Assembly: GCA_036280655.1 (NCBI GenBank)
Contig: DASUQI010000014.1
Coordinates: 1-40,803 of the forward strand
Reading direction: 5' to 3'
Origin: DASSJM01 sp036280655
GTDB lineage: Bacteria; Actinomycetota; UBA4738; HRBIN12
DNA length: 40,803 bases
Made by a program: the position numbers and the translations under genes. Shown here one piece after another: positions 23,119 to 31,097 of the stretch. The notes beneath the pieces were generated by a model, which saw only the letters and a list, made by a program, of their open reading frames with translations, was not told the DNA's origin and did not search any database. Position 1 is the stretch's first letter; each line of letters opens with the position of its first letter.

Positions 23119-25572
23119 TCAGATCCCCGGAAGCTTGAACCCGGACCGCTCGATCACGTGGTCGCGGGAGTCGGCGGCCATCCGTCGCACCGCCGGCCAA
23201 TCGACGTGGAGCAGCTCGCCGTCTCGCTTCATCAGCCGGCCACCGATCATCACCGTGTCGACGTTGCCGGTGTCCATCCCCGAGACGACGGCGGTCGCGG
23301 GGTCGTTCAGCGGCGTAACGTTGAAGCGGTCGGTCCGCAGCAGGATCAGATCCGCCTGCTTGCCGGGCGTGAGCGTGCCGACCTTCGCGTCCAGTCCGTT
23401 CGCCCTCGCGCCCTCGATCGTGGCGTACGCGAGGACCTCGCGCGTCGACACGGGCGTCTTGCCCTGCTCGGTCGCCATCGCGCGCTGCAGGGACAGCACC
23501 GATCGCATCTGGTTGAACATGTCGGCCGGCACGTTGGTCTCGACGTCGACCGAGAGGCTCGGCCGCAGGCCGCGATCGAGGAACTTCTGGATCGGCGGCA
23601 TCCCATGGCCCATCATCATCTCGACCGGCGAGGCGAGCGAGACCGTGCCGCCCGTATCCACGATCATCTGGATCTCGGTGTCGTTCAGCGTCGTGCAGTG
23701 GATGTACGTCGTGTCGGGGCCGAGCAGCCCCGCCTCGCCGAACTCCTGCACCTTCGCGTCCTGGCCGTAGCTGCCGACGCCGACGTGGGTCGTGAGACGC
23801 GCGTCCGCCTCGCGCGCGAGCTTCCAGTGGTCGCGGGTCACCTCGAAGTCGGTGAACTCCGGGCCGGGCGCCGCGAGCGCGAGCGTGAGCTTCTGGTCCT
23901 TCGTGGAGAAGTACTCGGTGGCGGCTCGGACGAACCAGCTCGGCTGGCGCTCCTCCCACTTCCCCCACCAGGGGAACCCGTACGCGAAGACCGCACGCAG
24001 CCCCGAGTCCTTCAGCGCCTGGATCACCGCGTCGGTGTGCGCAGGCGAGCCCTGGATGTGCGACCAGTCGAGCAGCGTGGTGATCCCCGCGTCGATCGCG
24101 CCGAGCGCGGAGACGAGGTTGCCGACGTAGGCGTCCTCGGGCCGGAACGCCGGGGCGAGCTTGTGCAGGACGAAGGAGATGTAGCTCGTCCGTCCCTCGA
24201 GCGGGACGTCGGTCCCGATGTTGCGGAGCAGGCCCTCCCAGATATGGCGATGGGAGTCGACGAACCCGGGCATCACGATCATCCCGGAGGCGTCGATCAC
24301 CTCGACCTCGCCGTTCGACAGGTCCCGGCCGACGGCCAGGATCCGGTCGTCCTCGACGAGCACGTCGCCCTGCTCGAGATCGCCGAGTTCGGGGTCGAGG
24401 CTGAGCACGGTGCCGCCCCGGATCAGCGTCCGTCCGGTCGGCGGCACCGAGAAGTCGACCCCAGGGGGATACAGGTCGGGGATCTCGGCGGCCTTCGGCG
24501 GTCGGCTCCCGATCACGAGGCGCCGTGCCCGCTTGTAGTTGCGCTTCACCAACTCCTTGAGGTCCGCGAGCTGGTAGAGCGCGATCCCGATCACGACGAG
24601 CACGCCGATCACGATCAGGCCGTACTCGCCCGTGAGGCCGAGGAACGGGAGAACGGTGAGGATCAGTGCGAGGAGCACGGAGGCCACCACCGCGCCGAGG
24701 AACGTCGCGCGCCCGCCCGAGAGCGCGGCCCCGCCGAGGACGGCGGCCGTGATGCTCTCGAGCGCGTAGCTGTCGCCGATCGACGCGTTCCCGATGCCCG
24801 AGCGCGTCATGACGAAGAACGACGCGAGCGCCGCGAACGCCGCGGACAGCACGAGCGCCCGCCCGCGGACATAGGTCGTGCGGACGCCGCTCCGCTTGGC
24901 CGATCGCTCGTCGAACCCCACCGACCGCGTCTGCAGGCCGGTGCCCCGTGCATGGAGCCAGTAGTCGAGCGCCCCCGCGCCCACGAGGACGACGAGGAAC
25001 ATGATCGGGAACGGCCCGAGCTCCGTGCCCACCCACGACCGGAACTCGTCGTTGATGACGCCCTCGGGCGACTCGCGGAGCGTGAGCGAGATCCCGTTCA
25101 AGATGCTGAGCGTTGCGAGCGTCGCGATGATCGACGGGATCTTCACCCCGAGGACGAGGACGGCGTTGATCAGCCCGAGGGCGAGCGCCGCGAGGAAGAT
25201 CACCGCCACGCCCAGCACGATCTCCAACCCGCTCGCGTCGGGTCCGATCAGGAACGAGGCGAGCACGACGCCGAACGTCACCATCGCCCCGACCGACAGG
25301 TCGAGGTAGCCGACGAGCAGCGCGTGCGTCTGCCCGATCGCCACGGCGGCGAGCGGCGCCGCGAGGATCAGGATGCTCGAGATGTTCGTCGCGTTGATGA
25401 ACCCGGGGAACCGCGCCGTCGTGTACAGCGCCACGATCACGATCAGAAGGATCTGCAGCGCCACCGGCATCCACAGGCGGAACCGGACGATCTTGCGCCA
25501 CTTGTTCTTGTCCCGCGCGTCCCGCAGGACCTTGCGGACGGCTAGGCGCGTGGACTCGGTGCGTGTGGTCAC
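23119..25572 (-). CDS. ABC transporter permease fused to a cyclic amidohydrolase
   Basis: A single 817-residue reading frame. Residues about 25-345 are a sugar/nucleoside-type ABC permease (BPD_transp_2, RbsC-like): IGQTHALLVGYLDLSVGAMV, LGVKIPSIIATLATL, ITAAVLGGAALSGGRATFLG, with multiple membrane helices. After a basic and Pro-rich linker (about 345-381), residues 382-817 are a complete TRZ/ATZ-type amidohydrolase: TLIRGGTVLSL, HxH in VDSHRHIWEG, LTTHVG, TYIHC, and Asp in LSVDVETN. The hydrolase would face the cytoplasm if the permease C-terminus does. Start GTG 25572 overlaps the ATPase stop (GTGA). A possible internal GTG in the linker (SVPPTGR) lacks a good ribosome site, so I favour a true fusion. 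The hydrolase is related to those at 29588 and 34368. Confidence 0.9.
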   Translation of the reverse strand: MTTRTESTRLAVRKVLRDARDKNKWRKIVRFRLWMPVALQILLIVIVALYTTARFPGFINATNISSILILAAPLAAVAIGQTHALLVGYLDLSVGAMVTFGVVLASFLIGPDASGLEIVLGVAVIFLAALALGLINAVLVLGVKIPSIIATLATLSILNGISLTLRESPEGVINDEFRSWVGTELGPFPIMFLVVLVGAGALDYWLHARGTGLQTRSVGFDERSAKRSGVRTTYVRGRALVLSAAFAALASFFVMTRSGIGNASIGDSYALESITAAVLGGAALSGGRATFLGAVVASVLLALILTVLPFLGLTGEYGLIVIGVLVVIGIALYQLADLKELVKRNYKRARRLVIGSRPPKAAEIPDLYPPGVDFSVPPTGRTLIRGGTVLSLDPELGDLEQGDVLVEDDRILAVGRDLSNGEVEVIDASGMIVMPGFVDSHRHIWEGLLRNIGTDVPLEGRTSYISFVLHKLAPAFRPEDAYVGNLVSALGAIDAGITTLLDWSHIQGSPAHTDAVIQALKDSGLRAVFAYGFPWWGKWEERQPSWFVRAATEYFSTKDQKLTLALAAPGPEFTDFEVTRDHWKLAREADARLTTHVGVGSYGQDAKVQEFGEAGLLGPDTTYIHCTTLNDTEIQMIVDTGGTVSLASPVEMMMGHGMPPIQKFLDRGLRPSLSVDVETNVPADMFNQMRSVLSLQRAMATEQGKTPVSTREVLAYATIEGARANGLDAKVGTLTPGKQADLILLRTDRFNVTPLNDPATAVVSGMDTGNVDTVMIGGRLMKRDGELLHVDWPAVRRMAADSRDHVIERSGFKLPGI

Positions 25573-27164
25573 GTCGTGCCCCGCGGGGTGGGGCCCCTCG
25601 GCACGGCCGCGCCGAGGGGCGAACGACCGGCGCGCGACATCCCGGGGCCGCGGACTATCGCCTCGACGATCCGCAGCTCGTCGAGCTCGTCGCCCGGGAT
25701 CTCCTCGACGATCTGCCCGCGGGACATCACGAGCACCCGATCGCACAGGCCGGCGAGCTCGAGCGGGTCGCTCGACTTGACGAGCAGCGCCGTGCCCGCG
25801 TCGCTCCGCGACCGCAGCGCCGCGTAGATATCGAACCGTGAACCGACGTCGACCCCCTGCGTCGGCTCGTACGCGAGGATCGCGGCCGGCTCCTTCAGGA
25901 ACGACCTAGCGACCGCCACCTTCTGCTGGTTGCCGCCCGACAGGAACTGCACCGGTTGCTCGAGCGACGGCGTGCGGATCTCGAGCCGGGCGATCAGCGC
26001 TTCCACGCTCTTGCGCTCCTTGCGCCGGCGTAGGAACCCGAGGACCCCGAACCGGCGGAGCGACTGGATCGTCGCGTTGACCCGGACGCCGAGGACTGGC
26101 ATCAGCGCCTCGTGCGTGCGGTCGCCCGGGAGCAGCATGACCCCGCTCTTCACGGCCTCGTGGGTCGAGATCAGCATCAGGTCCTTGCCGTTGCAGGCGA
26201 CGCGGCCGGCGCGCGGCGGCTGCCGGCCCGACAGGCAGTCGAAGAGCTGCGGCTGCCCGTTGCCCTCGGCGCCCGCGACCCCGACGATCTCGCCGGCCTC
26301 GAGCGTGAAACTGACGGGGCCGAATGACTGGCCCTGGAGCCCGTCGACGACGAGCACCTCGCGGTGCTCGCGGACGACCTCCGACGGTGGCGGGAAGGCC
26401 GCCTCGAACGGCCGCCCGACGATCAGGTCGACGAGCGCGGACTCGCTCGTCGAGCTCGCGTCGAACGTCCCCTGGCTCCGCCCGTCGCGAAGGACGGTGA
26501 TCCGGTCGGCGATCTCGATCACCTCGGGCAGGCGGTGGCTCACGTACACGACCCCAACGCCGCGCGTGCGGCAGGCCGCGACGGCCCGATGCAGCGCATC
26601 CACCTCGTGCGGACCGAGCGCCGTCGTGGGCTCGTCGAGCAGCAGCACCTTCGGGTCGACGACGAGCGCCTTCGCCACCTCGAACAGTTGGCGCTCGGCG
26701 AGCGTGAGCGTTCCGGCGGGCGCGTCGGGGAACAGCTCGAGCTCGATGTCGAGCTCGCGAAGGACGCGGCGCGCCCACTTCTTCCGGCGCCGGAACGGCG
26801 GCCGCCGGTCCGGCGGCGCCGCGAGATACAGGTTGTTCTTGACCGGCTGGGCCAGGATCAGCGACGTGTCCTGGTACGCCATCGACAGCCCGAGCCTCCG
26901 GGCGTCGGCAGGGGAGTCGCGACGCAGGAGCTCGCCGCCGATCCTGACCGTGCCGGTGTCGGGTTCGACGAACCCGCTGGCGATCCCGAGGAGGGTTGAC
27001 TTCCCGGAGCCGTTCTCGCCCACGACGGCGTGCACCTCGCCGGCGCGGCAGTCGAAACTGACGTCGGTCAGCGCTCGAACCGCACCGAACTGGCGGGACA
27101 CGCCCCGCAGCTCGAGGACGAGGCCTCCGGTGGCCGACCCTCCGTCGGAACCGTCATCGATCAT
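25569..27164 (-). CDS. Sugar/nucleoside-type ABC transporter ATP-binding protein (two ABC domains)
   Basis: A 531-residue RbsA-like ATPase driving the adjacent permeases. ABC domain 1 is complete: GENGSGKST (K55), LTLAERQLFEVAKAL signature region, LLLDEPTTALGP and the switch His in YVSHRLPE. Domain 2 keeps LSGGNQQKVAVARSF, but its Walker A is degenerate (GAEGNGQPQLF, no Lys) and its Walker B Asp is Tyr (LAYEPTQGVDVG). Asymmetric second domains are common in this family. Start ATG overlaps the binding-protein stop by 4 bases and its stop overlaps the next start. It probably works with the permeases at 23119 and 28530. Confidence 0.94.
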   Translation of the reverse strand: MIDDGSDGGSATGGLVLELRGVSRQFGAVRALTDVSFDCRAGEVHAVVGENGSGKSTLLGIASGFVEPDTGTVRIGGELLRRDSPADARRLGLSMAYQDTSLILAQPVKNNLYLAAPPDRRPPFRRRKKWARRVLRELDIELELFPDAPAGTLTLAERQLFEVAKALVVDPKVLLLDEPTTALGPHEVDALHRAVAACRTRGVGVVYVSHRLPEVIEIADRITVLRDGRSQGTFDASSTSESALVDLIVGRPFEAAFPPPSEVVREHREVLVVDGLQGQSFGPVSFTLEAGEIVGVAGAEGNGQPQLFDCLSGRQPPRAGRVACNGKDLMLISTHEAVKSGVMLLPGDRTHEALMPVLGVRVNATIQSLRRFGVLGFLRRRKERKSVEALIARLEIRTPSLEQPVQFLSGGNQQKVAVARSFLKEPAAILAYEPTQGVDVGSRFDIYAALRSRSDAGTALLVKSSDPLELAGLCDRVLVMSRGQIVEEIPGDELDELRIVEAIVRGPGMSRAGRSPLGAAVPRGPTPRGTT

Positions 27165-28462
27165 CCTTCAGGGAACATCTGCGCCAGGACCTCGTCCGGC
27201 ACGAGCGAGGTGCCCGACACCGTCGGGGTGACCCGGTTCGGATCGCAATCGTCCGTGCCGACCTCACGCATCACGTGCGGGACGACGATCTCGGGCGGGA
27301 TCTCCGCGCCGGCGATCTTCATCATCTGCGCCGTCACGGCGGTCCGGGACTGGAAGTTGCCGCCTGCCGAGAAGTAGATGTGGTAGTTCGGGATGTCCCG
27401 CTCCACCCAATCGCAGAACAGCGTCTGCTCGTCGGTGCGCAGCGCCATCGTCACGTCGTCGAGCGGGATCCCCAACTCGTCGTAGGCCTGCAGCGCGGTG
27501 TACATCCCGTCCGCGTACTCGTAGGCGTACCCCTTGATGTCCGGGTCGGTGGAGAGCATCCCGAGGACGGCCTCCAGGGCTACGTCGTTCAGCCAGAAGG
27601 TGTCCACCGGGTCCGAGACCAGCGAGATCGAGTCGTTCAGCGCCGGCGTGAGGCACTGCTGCCAGCCGAGCGACAGCGCGTTCCCCGGCGTGCCGCCGAG
27701 GACCCCGATCGATCCCGAGTCGATGTTGTCGTTCAGCACCTGCGCGAAGCTCTCGCCGAGGGCGCACAGGTCCTCGCCGACCACGCTGGTGTAGTCCTCA
27801 CCCGGGATGAGCGCGCCTTCCTGTTCGGGAAGCCCGACCCAGCCCGCAGAGAACGGGATGTACGGGACCCCGGCCTCCTCGGCAGCCGCGATCGCATCGG
27901 CGATCGCCACCCCCGCGTCGGGGTAACCGATGATGAAGTCCGCGCCCCGCTGGACCAGGAAGTTGATGTCGCCGGCCGGGACGGCCGGGTCCTGGTCCCA
28001 CAGCGCCTCGGTCGAGACGATCGTGCCGATCTCCGGGTACGTGAGGGCCTGGAGGATCGCCTCCATGTGGGTGACGGCGCGCCACACGTTGAGGTGTCCG
28101 CCGCCGTCTGCGTAGCCCATGACGAGCTCGCCGCCGCTGCCCGTGTCGCACTCGGGCTGGGACCAGCACTCCATGGCCTTGTCGATCGTGGCCTGATCGA
28201 GGTCCTGGTCGGCCCGAGCGATCGAGGCCAAGACGATGTCCGGGACCTCCTCGACCGGCCCGAGCGCCTTTTCGACCAGCGCCGGGTCGGCGTCGGTGCT
28301 CTCGCCGAACTCCGACAGCGCGCCCTCGGCGCCGGTGGCCGCCGTCTCGCCGCCGGCGGTCTCGCCGGTCGCGGTCGGCTCGTCGTCGTCACCGCCACTG
28401 CATGCCGCCGCGACCAAGCCGAGCATCGCGACGACGGCGACGATCTTGATCAACCGTTGCAT
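27161..28462 (-). CDS. ABC transporter substrate-binding lipoprotein
   Basis: A 433-residue exported binding protein. An N-terminal signal ends in a lipobox (LVAAAC, lipidated C21), followed by an acidic and Thr/Gly-rich tether. The body has the Peripla_BP_4 (ribose/nucleoside-type) fold rhythm: GADFIIGYPDAGVAIADAIA, AAEEAGVPYIPFSAG, SIGVLGGTPGNA, DPDIKGYAYEYADGMYTALQ. A GGGGAGGAGGAAC ribosome site precedes the ATG. The ligand is unknown; the linked amidohydrolases suggest a nitrogen heterocycle or amide rather than a simple sugar (inference). Confidence 0.93.
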   Translation of the reverse strand: MQRLIKIVAVVAMLGLVAAACSGGDDDEPTATGETAGGETAATGAEGALSEFGESTDADPALVEKALGPVEEVPDIVLASIARADQDLDQATIDKAMECWSQPECDTGSGGELVMGYADGGGHLNVWRAVTHMEAILQALTYPEIGTIVSTEALWDQDPAVPAGDINFLVQRGADFIIGYPDAGVAIADAIAAAEEAGVPYIPFSAGWVGLPEQEGALIPGEDYTSVVGEDLCALGESFAQVLNDNIDSGSIGVLGGTPGNALSLGWQQCLTPALNDSISLVSDPVDTFWLNDVALEAVLGMLSTDPDIKGYAYEYADGMYTALQAYDELGIPLDDVTMALRTDEQTLFCDWVERDIPNYHIYFSAGGNFQSRTAVTAQMMKIAGAEIPPEIVVPHVMREVGTDDCDPNRVTPTVSGTSLVPDEVLAQMFPEG

Positions 28463-28529
28463 GTTCCTCCTCCCCTGGATCGTTGGTCGTGCACCTGGAT
28501 CCGTGTCGCTTCCCCCGAGGCCTCCTTCC

Positions 28530-29591
28530 TCAGCCCGTCCCGTCGCCGGAACTCACGCTGGTCTGCAACTCGGTCGGTGGCGAACGTTTGCGCTGGCGGA
28601 GCACGCGTTCGACTGCGCGGATGATCCGGTCGCCCGACACGAGCATCCCGCCGATGATCACGAGGCCGAAGACGACGAACTGCAGCGCGGTCGGCAGACC
28701 CATCACGCGCATCATCTGGTCGAGCCCCGCCAGGAAGAACGCGGCCACCCAGGTCGCGAGCGGGCTCGCCAACCCGCCGGTGAGCGAGGCCCCGCCGATC
28801 ACGACCGCGGCGATCGGGCCGAGCAGGTACGGGATCCCGATCGTGCTGTTCGGCGTCCGCAGGAACGAGGCGATCAGGACGCCCGCGATCCCGTAGAAGA
28901 CGGCGGCGATCACGTAGGCCGAAACCTGGTTGAGGTTGACGCGCAGGCCTGCGATCCACGACGCGGTGGGGTTGGCGCCGACGACCTGGAACCGCCGGCC
29001 GGGCGTCGTGAACCGGAAGATGACGATGAGCAGGAGCGTGATCGCGACGCCCACCCAGAACGTCCGGGTCACGCCGAGGAACCGGGTCCGGGTCCACTCG
29101 GAGAGTCCGTCAGGCACCGGGCTCTGGATCACGGTCCCGGTCGAGTAGCGGAACGCGAGGCCAGTCACGACCTGCCCGACCGCGAGCGTGACGATCAGGG
29201 CGTTGAGGCCGATCCCGCCGATCAGGATCCCGTTCACGAGTCCGACGAGCGCCGAGAGCAGCAGCGCCACGCCGATCGCGGTCCAGATGCGTTCGTCCGC
29301 CTCCTGCCCAACGCCGACCGTCACGAGCGCCGAGAGCGTCAGCGTTCCCGGGACGCTGAGGTCGATGCCGCCCGTCATGATCACGAGCATCTGGCCGAGC
29401 GCAGTGATCGCGAGGAACGTCCCGAGCGGTGCGATCGAGTTGAGCCCGGGGCCGCGGAGCGTGGCCGGGGCCCAGATCGAGGCGACGACGATCAGCAGCA
29501 GGATCGCGATATAGACCGGCATGTACCGCGACGCCACGACGAACGACGTGACCGCCGAGGACGGAGCGCGGGTGGCGGTGGTGCTGCTCAT
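28530..29591 (-). CDS. ABC transporter permease (RbsC/BPD_transp_2 family)
   Basis: A 353-residue integral membrane protein with about 9-10 hydrophobic helices: YMPVYIAILLLIVVASIW, TALGQMLVIMTGGIDLSV, GIGLNALIVTLAVGQVVTGL, GPIAAVVIGGASLTGGLASP. The GGIDLSVPGTLTLSALV and GGASLTGG motifs are typical of the family. The ATG at 29591 overlaps the amidohydrolase stop (ATGA). Its partner permease is the N-terminal half of the fusion at 23119, so the transporter likely forms a heterodimer in which only one subunit carries a hydrolase. A 67-base gap separates it from the binding-protein gene. Confidence 0.93.
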   Translation of the reverse strand: MSSTTATRAPSSAVTSFVVASRYMPVYIAILLLIVVASIWAPATLRGPGLNSIAPLGTFLAITALGQMLVIMTGGIDLSVPGTLTLSALVTVGVGQEADERIWTAIGVALLLSALVGLVNGILIGGIGLNALIVTLAVGQVVTGLAFRYSTGTVIQSPVPDGLSEWTRTRFLGVTRTFWVGVAITLLLIVIFRFTTPGRRFQVVGANPTASWIAGLRVNLNQVSAYVIAAVFYGIAGVLIASFLRTPNSTIGIPYLLGPIAAVVIGGASLTGGLASPLATWVAAFFLAGLDQMMRVMGLPTALQFVVFGLVIIGGMLVSGDRIIRAVERVLRQRKRSPPTELQTSVSSGDGTG

Positions 29592-30886
29592 GCCACGCCC
29601 CCCGACGAGGCGCCCGCGACGACCCCCGAGGTGGCGCCCACGCGCCGCCGGGCCTCCTCGGTCAGTGCCCGGACGCGCTGGGCATCCGCCTCGAGGACGC
29701 CCGCGCGCATCACGGCCTGCCCGCCGACGAACACCCAGTCGATGTTCGACGTGTCCATCCCCCAAACGACCGCGCCGATCGGGTCGTTGACCGGGAAGAT
29801 GTTGGGGCGGTCGGCACGGAGCACGACGACGTCGGCCTGCATGCCCGGTTCGAGCGATCCGGTCACCCGCAACCCGGCGACGCGGGCGCCGTCGACCGTG
29901 GCGTAGCGGATCGCGTCCCGCGTGCTCATCAGCCGCGGGAGCCCCGCCTTGCCCGCGAGCTTCCGATCGAAGACGGTGGCGTGCTGCAGCGAGATCGTCG
30001 CTCGTATCTGGGCGAACATGTCGCCCGAGGACAGCCGTTCGTCATCGATGCCCAAGCCCGGCCGGATGTCGCGGTCGATGAGCGGCTGGATCGGTGGCGA
30101 TCCGGAGCCCCCGGTCATCTCGCTCACCGGAGTGAGCGCGACGGCGGCGCCGGACGCCGCGATCGCCTCCGCGTCGGCGTCATCGAGCTCGGTCTGGTGC
30201 AAGAGCGTGACGTCCTCACCGAGCAGACCCCGTTCGGCGAGACGCGAGATCGCGCCGGGGGACGAGCCCTCGCGGCCGGGGTGGACGTGGATACGAAGAC
30301 CGGCCTGCCTTGCACGCGCCCACTCGGCCGAAACGGCGTCGAGGTCGGGCGAGGCGGGGAGGGTGGACCCCCACGCGATGCCGGTCGTCGGTCCGGCTGC
30401 CTCGGCGAGGCGTTCGGCGACGTCCGGGCGTGGTCCACGAGCGTCCCCGGCGTGGACGAACACGGTCCGCAGCCTCGAGTCGGCGTGAGCCCGGAGCGCG
30501 GCCTCCGCCGATCCGTCGTCGGCCGGCGCGTGCGACCGATCGACGACCGTGGTGATCCCCGCCTCGGCGGCGCGGAGCAAGCCGATCAGCGTGGCGGCGT
30601 AGACGTCGTCGGGGGTCGCGGTGGCAGCTTCGGACGGCGTGCCGGTCGCGCCGAGTTCCCCGAGGTTGCGGAACAACGCGGTCGACGCGTGACGATGGGT
30701 GTCGACAAACCCGGGCATGACGATCGTGTCGGTCGCGTCGATCGTCTCGGCGTCGCGAGCGCGGATCGACGGACCCACCTCCGCGATCACCTCGCCGTCG
30801 ATCAGGACGTCGCCCTGCTTGAGGTTGGCGGTCCTCAGGCCGAGGGTGAGGACGCACCCACCGCGCAGCAGGGTCTTGGACGTCAT
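29588..30886 (-). CDS. Amidohydrolase, TRZ/ATZ (cytosine/adenosine deaminase-like) family
   Basis: A 432-residue cytoplasmic metal hydrolase, first gene of the leftward operon. It starts MTSKTLLRGGCVLTL. Metal ligands are HxH in FVDTHRHAST, His in IHVHPG, His in LLHQTE and Asp in GIDDERL. It ends with the beta-sandwich GSLEPGMQADVVVL and GMDTSNIDWVFVGGQAVM. The family deaminates or dechlorinates ring compounds such as purines, pyrimidines and triazines; substrate here is unknown. The same C-terminal DTSNxDxVxxGG motif occurs in the hydrolases at 23119 and 34368. Start ATG 30886 follows a G-rich leader (GGGGGCGGGTTAC). Its HRHAST region lacks the tryptophan seen in the other two copies (HRHIWE, HRHTWE), hinting at a different substrate. 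Confidence 0.9.
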   Translation of the reverse strand: MTSKTLLRGGCVLTLGLRTANLKQGDVLIDGEVIAEVGPSIRARDAETIDATDTIVMPGFVDTHRHASTALFRNLGELGATGTPSEAATATPDDVYAATLIGLLRAAEAGITTVVDRSHAPADDGSAEAALRAHADSRLRTVFVHAGDARGPRPDVAERLAEAAGPTTGIAWGSTLPASPDLDAVSAEWARARQAGLRIHVHPGREGSSPGAISRLAERGLLGEDVTLLHQTELDDADAEAIAASGAAVALTPVSEMTGGSGSPPIQPLIDRDIRPGLGIDDERLSSGDMFAQIRATISLQHATVFDRKLAGKAGLPRLMSTRDAIRYATVDGARVAGLRVTGSLEPGMQADVVVLRADRPNIFPVNDPIGAVVWGMDTSNIDWVFVGGQAVMRAGVLEADAQRVRALTEEARRRVGATSGVVAGASSGGVA

Positions 30887-31097
30887 GTAACCCGCCCCCG
30901 CCCCTCGTGCGACCGTCGCTGGACCTCGGCCCCCACCGTTCAGGGACACTACACAGGTTGCTGTAGCTTCGCCAGGGGCACAGAACCGCTGGTGACGAGC
31001 CGAGAACCGCACGTCGGATGGCGGGATGCAGCCCTGATCGGTGTGTGCGTATCATTCAGCCTTAACGCCCCGGCACCCGATCGAACGGAGGCCACGG
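30887..31097. promoter_or_regulatory. Divergent control region between the two catabolic operons
   Basis: This 211-base region has the inverted repeat CTACA-N8-TGTAG (30949-30966) overlapping a minus-strand -10 candidate TAGTGT (30951-30946), with TGGCGA 17 bases upstream as a weak -35. It also has two direct copies of AGAACCGC (30982-30989 and 31003-31010) spaced 21 bases apart, two helical turns. On the plus strand TATCAT (31050-31055) is a weak -10 for the rightward operon. The repeats are candidate operator sites, possibly for the XRE-cupin regulator. Confidence 0.45.

Noticed and set aside
23158..25545. 795-codon open frame antisense to the permease-amidohydrolase fusion
   Set aside because: Low-complexity Arg/Glu/His composition and no recognisable domain. 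The sense frame encodes two complete domains.
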